Translations under genes and position numbers: made by a program
Shown here: in pieces, positions 54,804-63,977 of the stretch
Layout of the letters: each line of letters opens with the position of its first letter
Position numbering within the stretch: the stretch's first letter is position 1
The notes under the pieces: generated by a model
Told to the model about the DNA's origin: nothing
The model's input: the letters and a program-made list of their open reading frames with translations, nothing else
Database searches by the model: none
NCBI RefSeq assembly: GCF_003339845.1
Contig: NZ_PPTR01000003.1
Span: 310,001-374,000 of the forward strand
Direction: 5' to 3'
Length of the DNA: 64,000 nt
From: Gordonibacter sp. 28C
GTDB lineage: Bacteria > Actinomycetota > Coriobacteriia > Coriobacteriales > Eggerthellaceae

Positions 54804-56555
54804 ATGAATGCCGAGGGCAAGGGCGGGAGCGCGACCATCGTAGGAGACATCCAGAAAAGGGAAGAGGGATTGCTGTCGTTTCTCGGCGGCTTCGTCAGCC
54901 TGTCGCTGATGATACTGGCGGTTTTCCTTCTGCTGTTCGACTCGTCGCTTTCCGACGGGCGCTTCGCGCTGCTCGGCATCGAGGTGCCCTACCTGGTCGT
55001 GCTCGCGCTGTCGGCCTTCGCCTCGCTGCTGGTGCTGAAGTGGAAGTGCACGTTCTTCATGTCGTCCCGCGGCAAGCTGATCATCGTCGTCGCCTCCGTC
55101 GTGGGAACGTGCGCCTGCCCTTTGCTCTTCGGGATCGGCGCGACGTGGGCCCTGCCCCTCGTCGCCGTCGGCATCGTCTGCACGAGCTTTCGGTGGTGCC
55201 TGCGGATGTGCGAGTTCTCGCACATCCTGCTGGTGTCGCTCATCTCGATGGCGTTCGTGTGCGCCATCATAGCCACGGGCCTGTTCTCGATGATGAAGCT
55301 TTCGAACCTCGAGGTGACGGCGGTTTCCAGCAGCCTGGCCATCCTGTCGTGGATTCTGCTTAGGGCCAACAAGACGGGCGTCAACGAGGAGCTCATGTCC
55401 GTCAGCGGGGCGGAGTCCAGGAAGCGGGCGATGACGGCCAGCGCGGACCGATGGACGTACACGACCATCGGCCTGGACTTCGGCTTCGCGCTCGGCCTCG
55501 TGTGCACGCAGCGCCACGACCTCATGGAGTACGGCGCGTTGGGCACCCTTGCCCCCGCCGCCCTCTTCGTCGTGCCCGTGGCGCTGGCCGGCTTCGTCTT
55601 GCTCGCGTTCCACGAGAAACGGGACTACGCGCTCGAGCGCTACTCGAAGGACCATTTGGCCCTCACGGTCGCGCTCGGAGCCCTGCCGCTGTTCCCCCTG
55701 CCCACCGTGGGAAAGTACGCTTGCTTGATGTTCCTGATGCTCATAGCCTCCATACAGATCATCATCGTGATAAACGCAAGCGTCGAGTTCATCCGCTTCG
55801 AGGAGCTGAACCCCGCCTGGTACATGGGCGAGGAGGCGTTCGTCGGCGGAGGCGTGGCGGCAGGGCTGATCTGCGCCTTCGGAGGCGTTTCGAACGGGCT
55901 GGACTCCCCGGTGCTGCTCGCGGTCTGCATCCTGGTGGTCCTGTTCAACGTGTTCGCCCAAACGTTCATGAACAAGGGCGCCTACCCCACGTCGGATCTG
56001 TTCGACCGCATCCTGTGCATAGAGGACGAGACGAGCCCCGCCGGAGACCGCGAGCCCCTCGCCGCCGCCGACGAGAAACCCTCCGACGAAGGGCGACCGG
56101 ACCGGCAGACCGGCCCGGTCGGGGAACCGGGCGGCCGCGGGGGCGCATGGCGCTTCAAAGTAGCCTACGTATGCAAGAAGTACGACCTGTCCCCCCGGCA
56201 GACCGAGATCTTCGAGCTGCTGGCGAAGGGGCGCGACGCCAAGTTCATCGAGGAGACGTTCTGCATCTCCAAAGCCACCACCAAGACGCATATCTACAAC
56301 ATCTACTGCAGGCTGGACATACACTCCAAACAGGAGCTCATCGACCTGGTGGAGTCGGTGTCGCCCGAAGAGATACGCGCGGCGGGTGCGCCCCCGCGAA
56401 GCAAGGCGACCCTGCTTGACCAGGCGCCGAAAACCGACGGCGGGAACAATGCGCGCGGCGCCGGCGACCCGACACGGGCACGCCCGACCGACGCGATCGG
56501 CGAGGCGCAGGTCGCAGATGTCGAAACGGCCACGGAACGCCTACGGTATCGATAA
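54804..56555 (+). CDS. Membrane-linked LuxR-type regulator
   Basis: 583 residues. Roughly 12 hydrophobic segments (about 20-400) form the sensor, followed by an acidic linker and a LuxR/GerE domain: YDLSPRQTEIFELLAKGRDA then TTKTHIYNIYCRLDIHSKQELIDL. The final 80 residues are low complexity. I chose the ATG at 54804 behind GGGAGGAAG; an upstream in-frame start would add 40 residues. It shares the domain plan of the genes at 7672 and 62241. It is the closest dedicated regulator to the molybdoenzyme cluster and could control it. Confidence 0.88.
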   Translation: MNAEGKGGSATIVGDIQKREEGLLSFLGGFVSLSLMILAVFLLLFDSSLSDGRFALLGIEVPYLVVLALSAFASLLVLKWKCTFFMSSRGKLIIVVASVVGTCACPLLFGIGATWALPLVAVGIVCTSFRWCLRMCEFSHILLVSLISMAFVCAIIATGLFSMMKLSNLEVTAVSSSLAILSWILLRANKTGVNEELMSVSGAESRKRAMTASADRWTYTTIGLDFGFALGLVCTQRHDLMEYGALGTLAPAALFVVPVALAGFVLLAFHEKRDYALERYSKDHLALTVALGALPLFPLPTVGKYACLMFLMLIASIQIIIVINASVEFIRFEELNPAWYMGEEAFVGGGVAAGLICAFGGVSNGLDSPVLLAVCILVVLFNVFAQTFMNKGAYPTSDLFDRILCIEDETSPAGDREPLAAADEKPSDEGRPDRQTGPVGEPGGRGGAWRFKVAYVCKKYDLSPRQTEIFELLAKGRDAKFIEETFCISKATTKTHIYNIYCRLDIHSKQELIDLVESVSPEEIRAAGAPPRSKATLLDQAPKTDGGNNARGAGDPTRARPTDAIGEAQVADVETATERLRYR

Positions 56556-56626
56556 AACGGCGTCGCCTCGAACGCAGCGCCCTACAATCTTGCAAGACGA
56601 GAACCTCCAATGGAAGGAGCACCACC

Positions 56627-57091
56627 GTGAAAGGAAATCCCGAACTCATCGACTCGCTGAACGACCTGCTGGCCAGCGAGCTAGCCGCCATCAACCAGTA
56701 CATGGTGCACGCGGAAATGGCCGAGGATTGGGGCTACGAGCGCCTGAGCAAGAACTTCAAGACGCGTTCGATCACCGAGATGAAGCATGCGGAGCGCCTC
56801 ATCGAGCGCATCCTGTTTTTGGAAGGCACGCCCATCGTGTCGAACCTGGACGACATCCATATCGGCTCCACCATCCCGCAGCAGGTGGACAACGACCACG
56901 CCTCCGAGCTAACCGCCATCAAGATGTACAACGAGGCCATCGTGCTGGCAGGCAAGGTGCTGGACTACGCCACGCGCGACGTGCTCGAAGGCATCCTGCG
57001 CGACGAGGACAAGCACCTCGACGAGCTGGAGGAGCTGCAGGACCAGATCGAGCAGATGACGCTGCCCACGTTCCTCTCCACGCAGAACTAG
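56627..57091 (+). CDS. bfr: Bacterioferritin
   Basis: 154 residues. A 24-subunit iron store with ferroxidase activity. The di-iron ligands are all visible: E18, E51, H54, E94, E127 and H130. The heme-binding methionine M52 (TEMKHAE) is also present. Starts with GTG at 56627, behind GGAAGGAG. The stretch between the LuxR stop and this gene is only 71 bases and ends with a plausible promoter region. A strong terminator follows. Confidence 0.95.
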   Translation: MKGNPELIDSLNDLLASELAAINQYMVHAEMAEDWGYERLSKNFKTRSITEMKHAERLIERILFLEGTPIVSNLDDIHIGSTIPQQVDNDHASELTAIKMYNEAIVLAGKVLDYATRDVLEGILRDEDKHLDELEELQDQIEQMTLPTFLSTQN

Positions 57092-57129
57092 CGGCAACGA
57101 GTTCGCGCGCCCGCAAACTCGGCGAATCG

Positions 57130-57175
57130 AAGGCCGGTGCCGGTCGGGAGAACCCCGTCCGGCACCGGCCTTTTT
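57130..57175 (+). terminator. Terminator of bfr
   Basis: AAGGCCGGTGCCGG / CCGGCACCGGCCTT stem with a 15-base loop and TTTTT. Confidence 0.9.
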
Positions 57176-57224
57176 CGCGAGCGGGACACGGCAACCGCCT
57201 TGGATCCTCCAGCCCGAAGGATCC

Positions 57225-57644
57225 CTATCCCAAAAGCTTCTTCAGGTAAGCCCCCGGCGAGATGACGGGCACCTCGCTCCCCCGATAGTCGCGCTCGTTT
57301 CGCGTGACGATGTAGTCGAGGCCTGCTCGGCGGGCGGCTTCCGCCACCACGGCATCCTCGAAATCGCGGATGCCCGAATGCGCTCCTCGCAGGCATTCGC
57401 CAAAACCCACGTCCGCCACCGAAAGGGAGTCGAGCAGGATGCTCACCACTTGCAGACTGCGCGCCTTGTCGTGGTAGACATAGCGGTTCACCAGGTAGTA
57501 GATGTCGGTGAGGGTGCTCCCCGAAACGGCAAGGTGGGCCTTTCCCTGGGATGCCAGAAAAAGCAAGCTCTTCGCATCGTCCGCCCATTCTCCTCGGTCG
57601 GCGAGGGCGTCGATCACCACGTTGGTGTCTACGAGAGCGCCCAT
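57225..57644 (-). CDS. PIN-domain toxin
   Basis: 139 residues. PIN acidic residues are D6 in ALVDTNVVIDAL, E83-region acids, D94/D97 in GIRDFEDAVVAEAARRAG, and the TRNERDY segment near 114-120. It probably cleaves RNA. It is preceded by GGAGGAG. The gene overlaps its antitoxin by 16 bases. A short stem (GGATCCT...AGGATCC) at 57202-57224 could be the terminator. Confidence 0.88.
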   Translation of the reverse strand: MGALVDTNVVIDALADRGEWADDAKSLLFLASQGKAHLAVSGSTLTDIYYLVNRYVYHDKARSLQVVSILLDSLSVADVGFGECLRGAHSGIRDFEDAVVAEAARRAGLDYIVTRNERDYRGSEVPVISPGAYLKKLLG

Positions 57645-57856
57645 TTCTCCTCCGCCCGTATCGCACGCGCCTCGTCCACGGAGGCGGTAGGGGGAAGTAT
57701 GCCGAACAGCGACTTCATCGCGTCCGAGCGTTCTGCGTAGGGGCTGGTCAGCTTCGCGATCGTACGACCGTTCTTGCTGATGAGGACATCCTCGTGCTGC
57801 GCTGCGTCGAGGTAATGCCCCAGGTTCGACTTCAATTCCGTCGCGGTTACCATCAT
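57629..57856 (-). CDS. Phd/YefM-type antitoxin
   Basis: 75 residues. Starts MMVTATELKSNLGHYLDAA and continues LISKNGRTIAKL, the Phd/YefM DNA-binding fold. The C-terminal half (about 40-75) should bind the PIN toxin. AGAGGA precedes the first ATG. It is followed by the overlapping toxin and preceded by a TCGTAC dyad at 57870-57899 that is probably its operator. Confidence 0.85.
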   Translation of the reverse strand: MMVTATELKSNLGHYLDAAQHEDVLISKNGRTIAKLTSPYAERSDAMKSLFGILPPTASVDEARAIRAEEKWALS

Positions 57857-57869
57857 GGCTTTTCCTCTT

Positions 57870-57899
57870 TCGTACGATTCCTTTTTCTTTATCGTACAA
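57870..57899 (-). promoter_or_regulatory. Candidate operator of Phd-PIN pair
   Basis: TCGTACGAT and ATCGTACAA, a 9-base inverted repeat (8 of 9 matching) with a 12-base spacer, just upstream of the antitoxin start. The TATGAT-like box nearby is a likely -10. Confidence 0.5.
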
Positions 57900-58078
57900 T
57901 ATCATAGTAGGTATCGAACAACAACCGCGCCAGGGTGCGGGCGTCTCGGCGGGCGCTCGACGCCACGCCGCACGCCTGCCGCAATCCTTACACGATCCTT
58001 GCGCGCGCATGACCTCCGCCTTGCCCGTCCTTTACCTTGCACGCATACGATAGGCGCGCAATCGACCGAAAGGACATC

Positions 58079-60931
58079 ATGGAACCCCTCGAAACCGCAT
58101 ACGATCGAGGAACGTTCGGCGTGACGCGCCGCGCGTTCCTCAAACTGGCCGCCGTGGCGGGCGTGAGCGTGGCGGGCGGCATGCTCGTGTTCCCCGACCA
58201 AGAGGCGAACGCCACGTTCACGCGGCCCGACCAGCCGCAGTGGCCGACGCTCTCCGGCAACAAGGTGCGCTTCACGGTGCACAGCGACACGCACTACACC
58301 GGCTGCGACGTCGAGCAGAAGCTGCCCTACGCCTTCGACACCATCTACCAGGCCGTGCCCGACTGCGCCGCCCACGTGTTCGACGGCGACTCGGTGAACG
58401 CGGGCACCACCGGCGAGTACGCCGCGCTGTTGGCCGGCGCCAACGCCGCCATCAAGAAGCCGGCGCTGTTCGTCATGGGCAACCACGAGTACGGCGTGGG
58501 CGGCAACGCACTCGGCGGCAACGCGGTGACGAACTTCAAAAGCTTTCTGTCGCAACTGACCTGCGAGGGAGCCCCGCAGAAGCCGGGCGGCGACAAGGAG
58601 GGCAAGTTCAACGTGCACACGACCGTCGGCGGCTACCACGTGATCGCCGCCAGCTGCGGGCACGGTTACTGGTACGGCGACACCATGTACGACGACGACG
58701 GATCCACCCAGATCTCGCGCCTCGACTGGATGAAACGAGAGATAGCCGCGGCGGCGGCCGACGACCCCACCGGCACCAAGCCCATCTTCTTCATGACGCA
58801 CCATCCCTTCCCCGACACCGTGTGGTACTCTCCCACGTCGTTCAACGCCGGCTGGATAGGCGACTTCGGACCCTCCGACGACCGCAACTCCAAGACGTTC
58901 TACAACGAGCTCAAGGCCAGCTACCCGCAGCTCATCCACTTCTCGGGGCACACGCACATTCCCGAGGAGGACCCGCGCTCCATCTTCCAGGACCTCGACG
59001 GGTTCACGCTCGTGCAGACCGCGACGTTCGGCAACAACTTCTGGATGCGCGGCGGCGCGAAGGCCGACGGCTACGACGAGAACGGATCCACCGGCGGGCA
59101 CCCGGCCAGCGGCTACGACGCGAGCCAGTGCCTTCTCGTGGAGGTCGACCCGGCCAACGGGCACGAGGTCACCATCCGCCGCATGGACTTCCGCCGCGGA
59201 TCCTACCTCGGCCGCCCCTGGACGTTCAAGGTGTCCGACAAGTCCACGTGGACCTACACGCACGAGGCCATGGGGGCCGCCAGCAAGCCGCCCGTGCTGG
59301 AGCAGGGCGCCGCCGTGCGCATCCCGACCGATTCCATCACGCAGACCGGCGCGTCGTTCACCATCACCGCCGACAAGGTGAAGCCCGACGCCTCGGGGCT
59401 GGCCGACGACGTGGTGATGGCCTACCGCATCGTCGTGGTGGACGCGCAGGGCGCCGAGGTGTACAACGCCTGCTACATGTCCGATTACTACAAGGCGCCG
59501 GTCAACCAGCCCGCCGAGTTCACGCGGCCGCTGTTCGGCGCGAAGCTCGCCCCTGAAAGCGCCTACAGCCTGAAGGCCTACGCCCGCAACCCCTGGGAGA
59601 AGGAGACGCTCGTGGGCGAGGTCATCTTCACCACTGCGGGCCAGGAGGTCGCGCCGGCCACGCCCCTTCTGTCGGTCGACTTCTCGACGGGCTCGGCCGA
59701 GGACTCGTCCGACGAGCCCCACGCCGTCACCGCGTTCGGCAGCCCCGCGTTCGAGTTGGTGGAGGACTTCGGCAAGCAGGTCGCCGTGTTCAACGGATCC
59801 ACCGACGCGTTCGGCTACGATTTCGCATCCGCGGACTTCACCAAGCTGGCCACCTCCACCACCGCCGAGATACTGCTGCAGTTCACCAGGAAGCCCAGCT
59901 CGGGCTACAACGACGTCTTCTCGTGCGGGCAGGGCGGCGGCCAGTGGCTCGAGTACTATCCCGACGGACTCCTGCATTACTACTTCACCGACGGCACGAC
60001 GAGCGTGTCGGCCCCGGTCGAGCCGGGCACGTGGACGCACATCACCGCCACGTACGACGGCACCGCCATCAAGATATACCAGGACGGCGTGCTGGCCGGA
60101 GAAACGGCCGCCTCGGGGCCCATAGCCCCGCCGAGCTCGTCGCCCTACCGCTGGTTCATCGGCGCCGACATCGACGGCTACGGCAATCCCCAGGCGTTCA
60201 GCGCCGCGAAGGTGGCGTTCGCCAAGCTGACGCACGGCACCGTGGCAACCGCCGAAGACGTTGCGACGAGCTACCTGGCATGCGCCCCCGCCGCCATCGA
60301 GCTTCCCGACGTGGAAGAGTTCGGCTCGCCCACGGCAGGGGCGGTTTGCATCATCGCGCTGGCAACCGCCACCGCCGCGAACGGCGCCTCCCTCGAGGTC
60401 GTGCCGAGCGTCACCGATCCCGCCGGCAACCCCGTGGGCCTCTACATCACCTCGGTGCCCGAGGGGGCCCAGATGCTCGCAGCCGCGGCAGGCGCCACGC
60501 TGTACTCTTTCATCCCCGCCGAAGAGGGCGACTACACGGTGGCCTACCGCGCCGGCTACTCGCAAGCCTCGATGGCCGTGCCGGTCGGGGCCGCCATCGT
60601 CGACCCGGGCCCCGATCCCGACCCTGACCCGGACCCCGACCCCAAGCCCGACCCGGACCCGGACCCCGATCCGGACCCCACGCCCGACCCCGTGCCCACG
60701 CCGACGCCCAACCCCGGCGGCACGGGCACCGGCGGCGGTTCGGGCACCGGCGGCGGTTCGGGCAAGCCCGAGGTATTCCCCATCTCGTCCGGCGGCTCGA
60801 AGCTGGCGAAGACGGGCGACCCCCTCGACCTCGGGGGCGCGCTGGTGGGCATGGCGGCAGCTGCCGGCGCGGCCGTCTGCGTGGCGCGCAGCTTCCTCAA
60901 GGGCGAGTTCCACGACGAGGACTCCCTGTAA
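58079..60931 (+). CDS. Tat-exported, cell-wall metallophosphoesterase
   Basis: 950 residues. A twin-arginine signal (TRRAFLKLAAVAGVSVAGG from R17) precedes a calcineurin-like metallophosphoesterase domain. Metal ligands lie in HSDTHYTG, FDGDSVNAG, GNHEYG, THHPFP and SGHTHIP. Downstream are a beta domain and a LamG/concanavalin-like domain (about 535-730). A Pro/Asp repeat (PDPDPDPDPDPK...) near 845-880 and a Gly-rich linker follow. The C-terminus has LAKTG (909-913), a membrane segment and a short tail, which fits a variant sortase signal. The hydrolysed phosphoester is unknown. AAAGGA precedes the ATG at 58079. The catalytic residues look intact. Confidence 0.88.
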   Translation: MEPLETAYDRGTFGVTRRAFLKLAAVAGVSVAGGMLVFPDQEANATFTRPDQPQWPTLSGNKVRFTVHSDTHYTGCDVEQKLPYAFDTIYQAVPDCAAHVFDGDSVNAGTTGEYAALLAGANAAIKKPALFVMGNHEYGVGGNALGGNAVTNFKSFLSQLTCEGAPQKPGGDKEGKFNVHTTVGGYHVIAASCGHGYWYGDTMYDDDGSTQISRLDWMKREIAAAAADDPTGTKPIFFMTHHPFPDTVWYSPTSFNAGWIGDFGPSDDRNSKTFYNELKASYPQLIHFSGHTHIPEEDPRSIFQDLDGFTLVQTATFGNNFWMRGGAKADGYDENGSTGGHPASGYDASQCLLVEVDPANGHEVTIRRMDFRRGSYLGRPWTFKVSDKSTWTYTHEAMGAASKPPVLEQGAAVRIPTDSITQTGASFTITADKVKPDASGLADDVVMAYRIVVVDAQGAEVYNACYMSDYYKAPVNQPAEFTRPLFGAKLAPESAYSLKAYARNPWEKETLVGEVIFTTAGQEVAPATPLLSVDFSTGSAEDSSDEPHAVTAFGSPAFELVEDFGKQVAVFNGSTDAFGYDFASADFTKLATSTTAEILLQFTRKPSSGYNDVFSCGQGGGQWLEYYPDGLLHYYFTDGTTSVSAPVEPGTWTHITATYDGTAIKIYQDGVLAGETAASGPIAPPSSSPYRWFIGADIDGYGNPQAFSAAKVAFAKLTHGTVATAEDVATSYLACAPAAIELPDVEEFGSPTAGAVCIIALATATAANGASLEVVPSVTDPAGNPVGLYITSVPEGAQMLAAAAGATLYSFIPAEEGDYTVAYRAGYSQASMAVPVGAAIVDPGPDPDPDPDPDPKPDPDPDPDPDPTPDPVPTPTPNPGGTGTGGGSGTGGGSGKPEVFPISSGGSKLAKTGDPLDLGGALVGMAAAAGAAVCVARSFLKGEFHDEDSL

Positions 60932-60958
60932 GTCCGGCGTGCTTCGACCGCAGGGCCC

Positions 60959-61005
60959 CAGATGCCCCGCCCCTCGGCGCTTCGAGGAGCGGGGCATCTG
61001 TTTTT
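60959..61005 (+). terminator. Terminator of metallophosphoesterase
   Basis: CAGATGCCCCGC / GCGGGGCATCTG stem followed by TTTTT, 28 bases after the stop. Confidence 0.9.
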
Positions 61006-61149
61006 ACGCATCGGCCTTCGATGTGAAAGACAACGGACCTGCGACGATGCTACACTCGCGGCAACGTATGGGGAGGTCGCCGCCGAAGCGCGGCGCCTGC
61101 GGCTCGCAGCGCGGGGGATGCGCGCGAGCCCGCGTCCAAGGAGGTCGCC

Positions 61150-62073
61150 ATGACGGTTCCGGTTTGGGTCACGCCCGTTTCCATGGTCGTCTACATCGTG
61201 CTCTTGATGCTGCTCACCGAATTCATGCGACGGCACTGCCGCACGTCCATGTGGGTGTGGGTGGTGTCCCTGGTCACCATACCGCTTTGGATCGCGAACA
61301 TCCCCGGCGACGACTGGTTCCGGTGGGCGAAGAACCTCTCCGTCATCCTGCCGCTCATCTTCGCGGGCGTGGGCCGCATCGCCGCCGTCGAGCAGAAGGA
61401 CACGCCGTTCTGGCGCACCATGCGCAAACGCTGGGTGCGTTGGGCACTGTACGGCATCGTGTTCTGCAATATCGCCGAGGCCACGCTGCGCGATGTGCAG
61501 ATGGGCAACATGATGAACGCGCTGGCCGGCTTCATATTGTGCGTCACCATGCCGTTCGGCGACAAGTACTGGAAGTACGACACGTCCAGCCACGGCGAGA
61601 TCCTGTCCTACACCGTGCCCATGTGGAACTTCCTGTACACCACGTGGAACGCCTGCTTCGTGTACGCCGAGGGCCACGAGTTCTTCGCGTCCACCTGCTG
61701 CATCCTGGCCGCGGCCGAGCTCTACCCCATCATCATGCGCCGCCCCGAGCTGTACATCACCGGGCGCATCTACACGCTGGGCGCGCATCTCTTGCTGCGC
61801 AGCTGCTTCCCGCTGCTGTTCCCCACCATCATGAACAGCGCCGCATGGTTCAACCCCGAGGTCATGTACTGGTGGGGCATGGTGAACGGCATCATCGGAA
61901 TCCCGTTCGTGTTCTGGTACTGCTACCAGTTGAGCAGCGGCAAGGCGCCGGTCGCGTTCCGACGCGGCAAAGCGCGGCAGAAGTACCTCGAGGGCCGCGA
62001 GAACGGAACGATCGACGAGTACGGCGACCCGGTGGATCCGGTCGCCGGGAGGGACGCGATACCTCTCGGCTAG
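61150..62073 (+). CDS. Integral membrane protein (DUF5692-like)
   Basis: 307 residues with about eight hydrophobic segments and a charged C-terminal tail. Features include MTVPVWVTPVSMVVYIVLLM at the start, DDWFRWAKNLSVILPLIF, and a conserved-looking CFVYAEGHEF. I think it belongs to a small family of unknown function (DUF5692), but this rests on memory, not a search. AAGGAGG lies 6 bases before the ATG. No partner is suggested by the neighbours. Confidence 0.6.
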   Translation: MTVPVWVTPVSMVVYIVLLMLLTEFMRRHCRTSMWVWVVSLVTIPLWIANIPGDDWFRWAKNLSVILPLIFAGVGRIAAVEQKDTPFWRTMRKRWVRWALYGIVFCNIAEATLRDVQMGNMMNALAGFILCVTMPFGDKYWKYDTSSHGEILSYTVPMWNFLYTTWNACFVYAEGHEFFASTCCILAAAELYPIIMRRPELYITGRIYTLGAHLLLRSCFPLLFPTIMNSAAWFNPEVMYWWGMVNGIIGIPFVFWYCYQLSSGKAPVAFRRGKARQKYLEGRENGTIDEYGDPVDPVAGRDAIPLG

Positions 62074-62240
62074 CCTTCGACGACAGATCCGCTTTCGGCA
62101 ATTCCATCGCTAAACCGATACCGGCGTTTGCCCGGCAAACCGCTGCCGCATGCTCGTCGTCCCCAAACCCTCCTCGAGAGCGACTCGCCTTCCCATCGCC
62201 CTGCAAACGGCGGGTCGCCTTCGAAGAGGCTTGAAGCACC

Positions 62241-63707
62241 CTATTCTTCGACGCCGCTTTCGCGTTCCAGCAGATCGATCAGCTCTTGCTGCGAATGCAC
62301 ATCGGTTTTTCGGTAAATGCTCTTGATGTGGCTTTTCACCGTCTCGTCGCCTATGACCAGCTCCTCGTGGATATAGGCCCGGTTGCGTCCCTTCGCCAGC
62401 AGGAAGAACACCTCGATCTCGCGCGGCGAAAGGCGGCAGCGACGCGCCAGGCGCGTGCCGGCTTTCTCGAAATCGGACGTGGCGTCGGCCTCCTCCATAG
62501 GCTTCACGAAGCCCCATCCCGTGTTGGCCGAACCGCTTCCCATGGCGAACAGCGCGATGAGAAGGATCACGAAGACGATGCCAGCCGACAGCATGGCAAG
62601 TCCCAAATCATCTTGAACGAACGCGAGGGCGCTCGAAGCGGCGATCGATCCGACGAATTGCCCCAGTTGGATGGACAGCAGACCCCATCCAACCACCCAG
62701 CCGGTGGGCACCCTTCCCCGTGCGGCCAGCACAGGCCACAGCGCCCACAGCACGATGTAGAAGTACTGATAGCCGAACTGGTGCACGGCGGTGCCGATGA
62801 CGTTCCACGGCTCGTGCAGCGGCAGGAACAAGAACCCCGCCGCCATGAGCGGCAGCGCGATCTGGTATGTCAGATGGTCGAAGTCCATCTTGTACACGCT
62901 CATGGTGACGAACACGGCCAGCGCGCCGCCCGCGATGGCGATGATGTTCAACTGGTCGCGCACGCCGATCCATTCGCTGTCCACCGGAGCGATCAGCCCC
63001 TTCATGGCGCCGAACGACACGCCGAAGAACACGGCTATCACCATCATGCGCACGGGCGGCTTCTCGCGCACGCGCACGTTGCGCATGGCCCGGGGCGGCC
63101 GCGGCACGCTGCGCTTGAAATGGACGAAGCACCCCATGCTGACGAGGGGCAGCAAAACCACCGTCAGCTGCGCCATGTCGATAGGCAGCAGGCTGATGAC
63201 CAGGTACGCCACGGCGGCGATCAGCAAAGACACCACACTGTAGTTCACCGTGCGCTGAGATCCCAGAGACGCCAACAGCTCGGCCCACAGCACCACGACG
63301 ATGCCGCTGCCCACGCCCGTGAGCAGCGAGCCGGCCAGATAGACGGCCCAGGCGCCGCCGTCCGTTAAAACGAGCGACGGATGGGAGATGGCCAGCGTCC
63401 CCAGCGCGGTGAACGCGGCGGCAAGGACGGGGAGGCTCTTCACGTCGGACAGCGGGTTCCTCGCATAGGAGAGCAGCAGCAAAAACGCGATGGTCACCAC
63501 GTTCGCCAGCAGCGACGTCACCCACAGCGGCTCCAGCGCGATGGCCGCAAGTCCCGCCGCGGCGCCGGCGGGAACCGACGAGCCGAGCAGCGTTCCCTCG
63601 GCGTAGAACAGCGAGCTCCAAAACACGCACCAGATCCACGTCCAATGCGCCGCGAACCCGAGCACGTCGGGCGTGCGCCATAGTTCCTTGCGCAACGATG
63701 ATGTCAT
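62241..63707 (-). CDS. Membrane-linked LuxR-type regulator
   Basis: 488 residues with about 12 hydrophobic segments (about 15-395) and a C-terminal LuxR-type domain: CRLSPREIEVFFLLAKGRNR then DETVKSHIKSIYRKTDVHSQQELIDLL. I chose the ATG at 63707 behind GGGGAGGG. It is divergent from the gene starting at 63978, with a CCCCC-N5-GGGGG dyad in the shared control region. This arrangement is the same as that at 9.2 kb, so the neighbour is the likely target. Confidence 0.88.
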   Translation of the reverse strand: MTSSLRKELWRTPDVLGFAAHWTWIWCVFWSSLFYAEGTLLGSSVPAGAAAGLAAIALEPLWVTSLLANVVTIAFLLLLSYARNPLSDVKSLPVLAAAFTALGTLAISHPSLVLTDGGAWAVYLAGSLLTGVGSGIVVVLWAELLASLGSQRTVNYSVVSLLIAAVAYLVISLLPIDMAQLTVVLLPLVSMGCFVHFKRSVPRPPRAMRNVRVREKPPVRMMVIAVFFGVSFGAMKGLIAPVDSEWIGVRDQLNIIAIAGGALAVFVTMSVYKMDFDHLTYQIALPLMAAGFLFLPLHEPWNVIGTAVHQFGYQYFYIVLWALWPVLAARGRVPTGWVVGWGLLSIQLGQFVGSIAASSALAFVQDDLGLAMLSAGIVFVILLIALFAMGSGSANTGWGFVKPMEEADATSDFEKAGTRLARRCRLSPREIEVFFLLAKGRNRAYIHEELVIGDETVKSHIKSIYRKTDVHSQQELIDLLERESGVEE

Positions 63708-63838
63708 GCGTCCCTCCCCTTGCGTGCACCGGAAGCCCTCGCTTCGCGCCGCGGCGCACGAGTGAATCCGACAGCTATCCCCATGCAAGAGTATACGCGA
63801 GGGACTCATATCGTGCCGAGCTGGCCGTGCAAATAGCC

Positions 63839-63855
63839 TCCCCCAGGTAGGGGGA
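63839..63855. promoter_or_regulatory. C5/G5 dyad between LuxR and divergent gene
   Basis: TCCCCC-AGGTA-GGGGGA, a 6-bp inverted repeat with a 5-base spacer, followed 18 bases later by a half site AGTTCCCCC. Located between the third LuxR gene and the gene that starts at 63978. Confidence 0.45.
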
Positions 63856-63977
63856 AATCACGCACGGAGCCAAAGTTCCCCCGGCCGACGGGATGATGAC
63901 GCGCGGGGTCAGGCGTATGGTCGGGGCAACGCGGCAGCAAGGGGCCGCAAGCTAAACAACGGAGGAGGGAATCGAAC

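Noticed and set aside
57902-60997. A 1031-codon open frame on the minus strand
   Set aside because: It lies antisense to the metallophosphoesterase, whose motifs are clear. The translated antisense sequence is His/Arg/Gly/Ala-rich low complexity, as expected from high G+C codon shadows.
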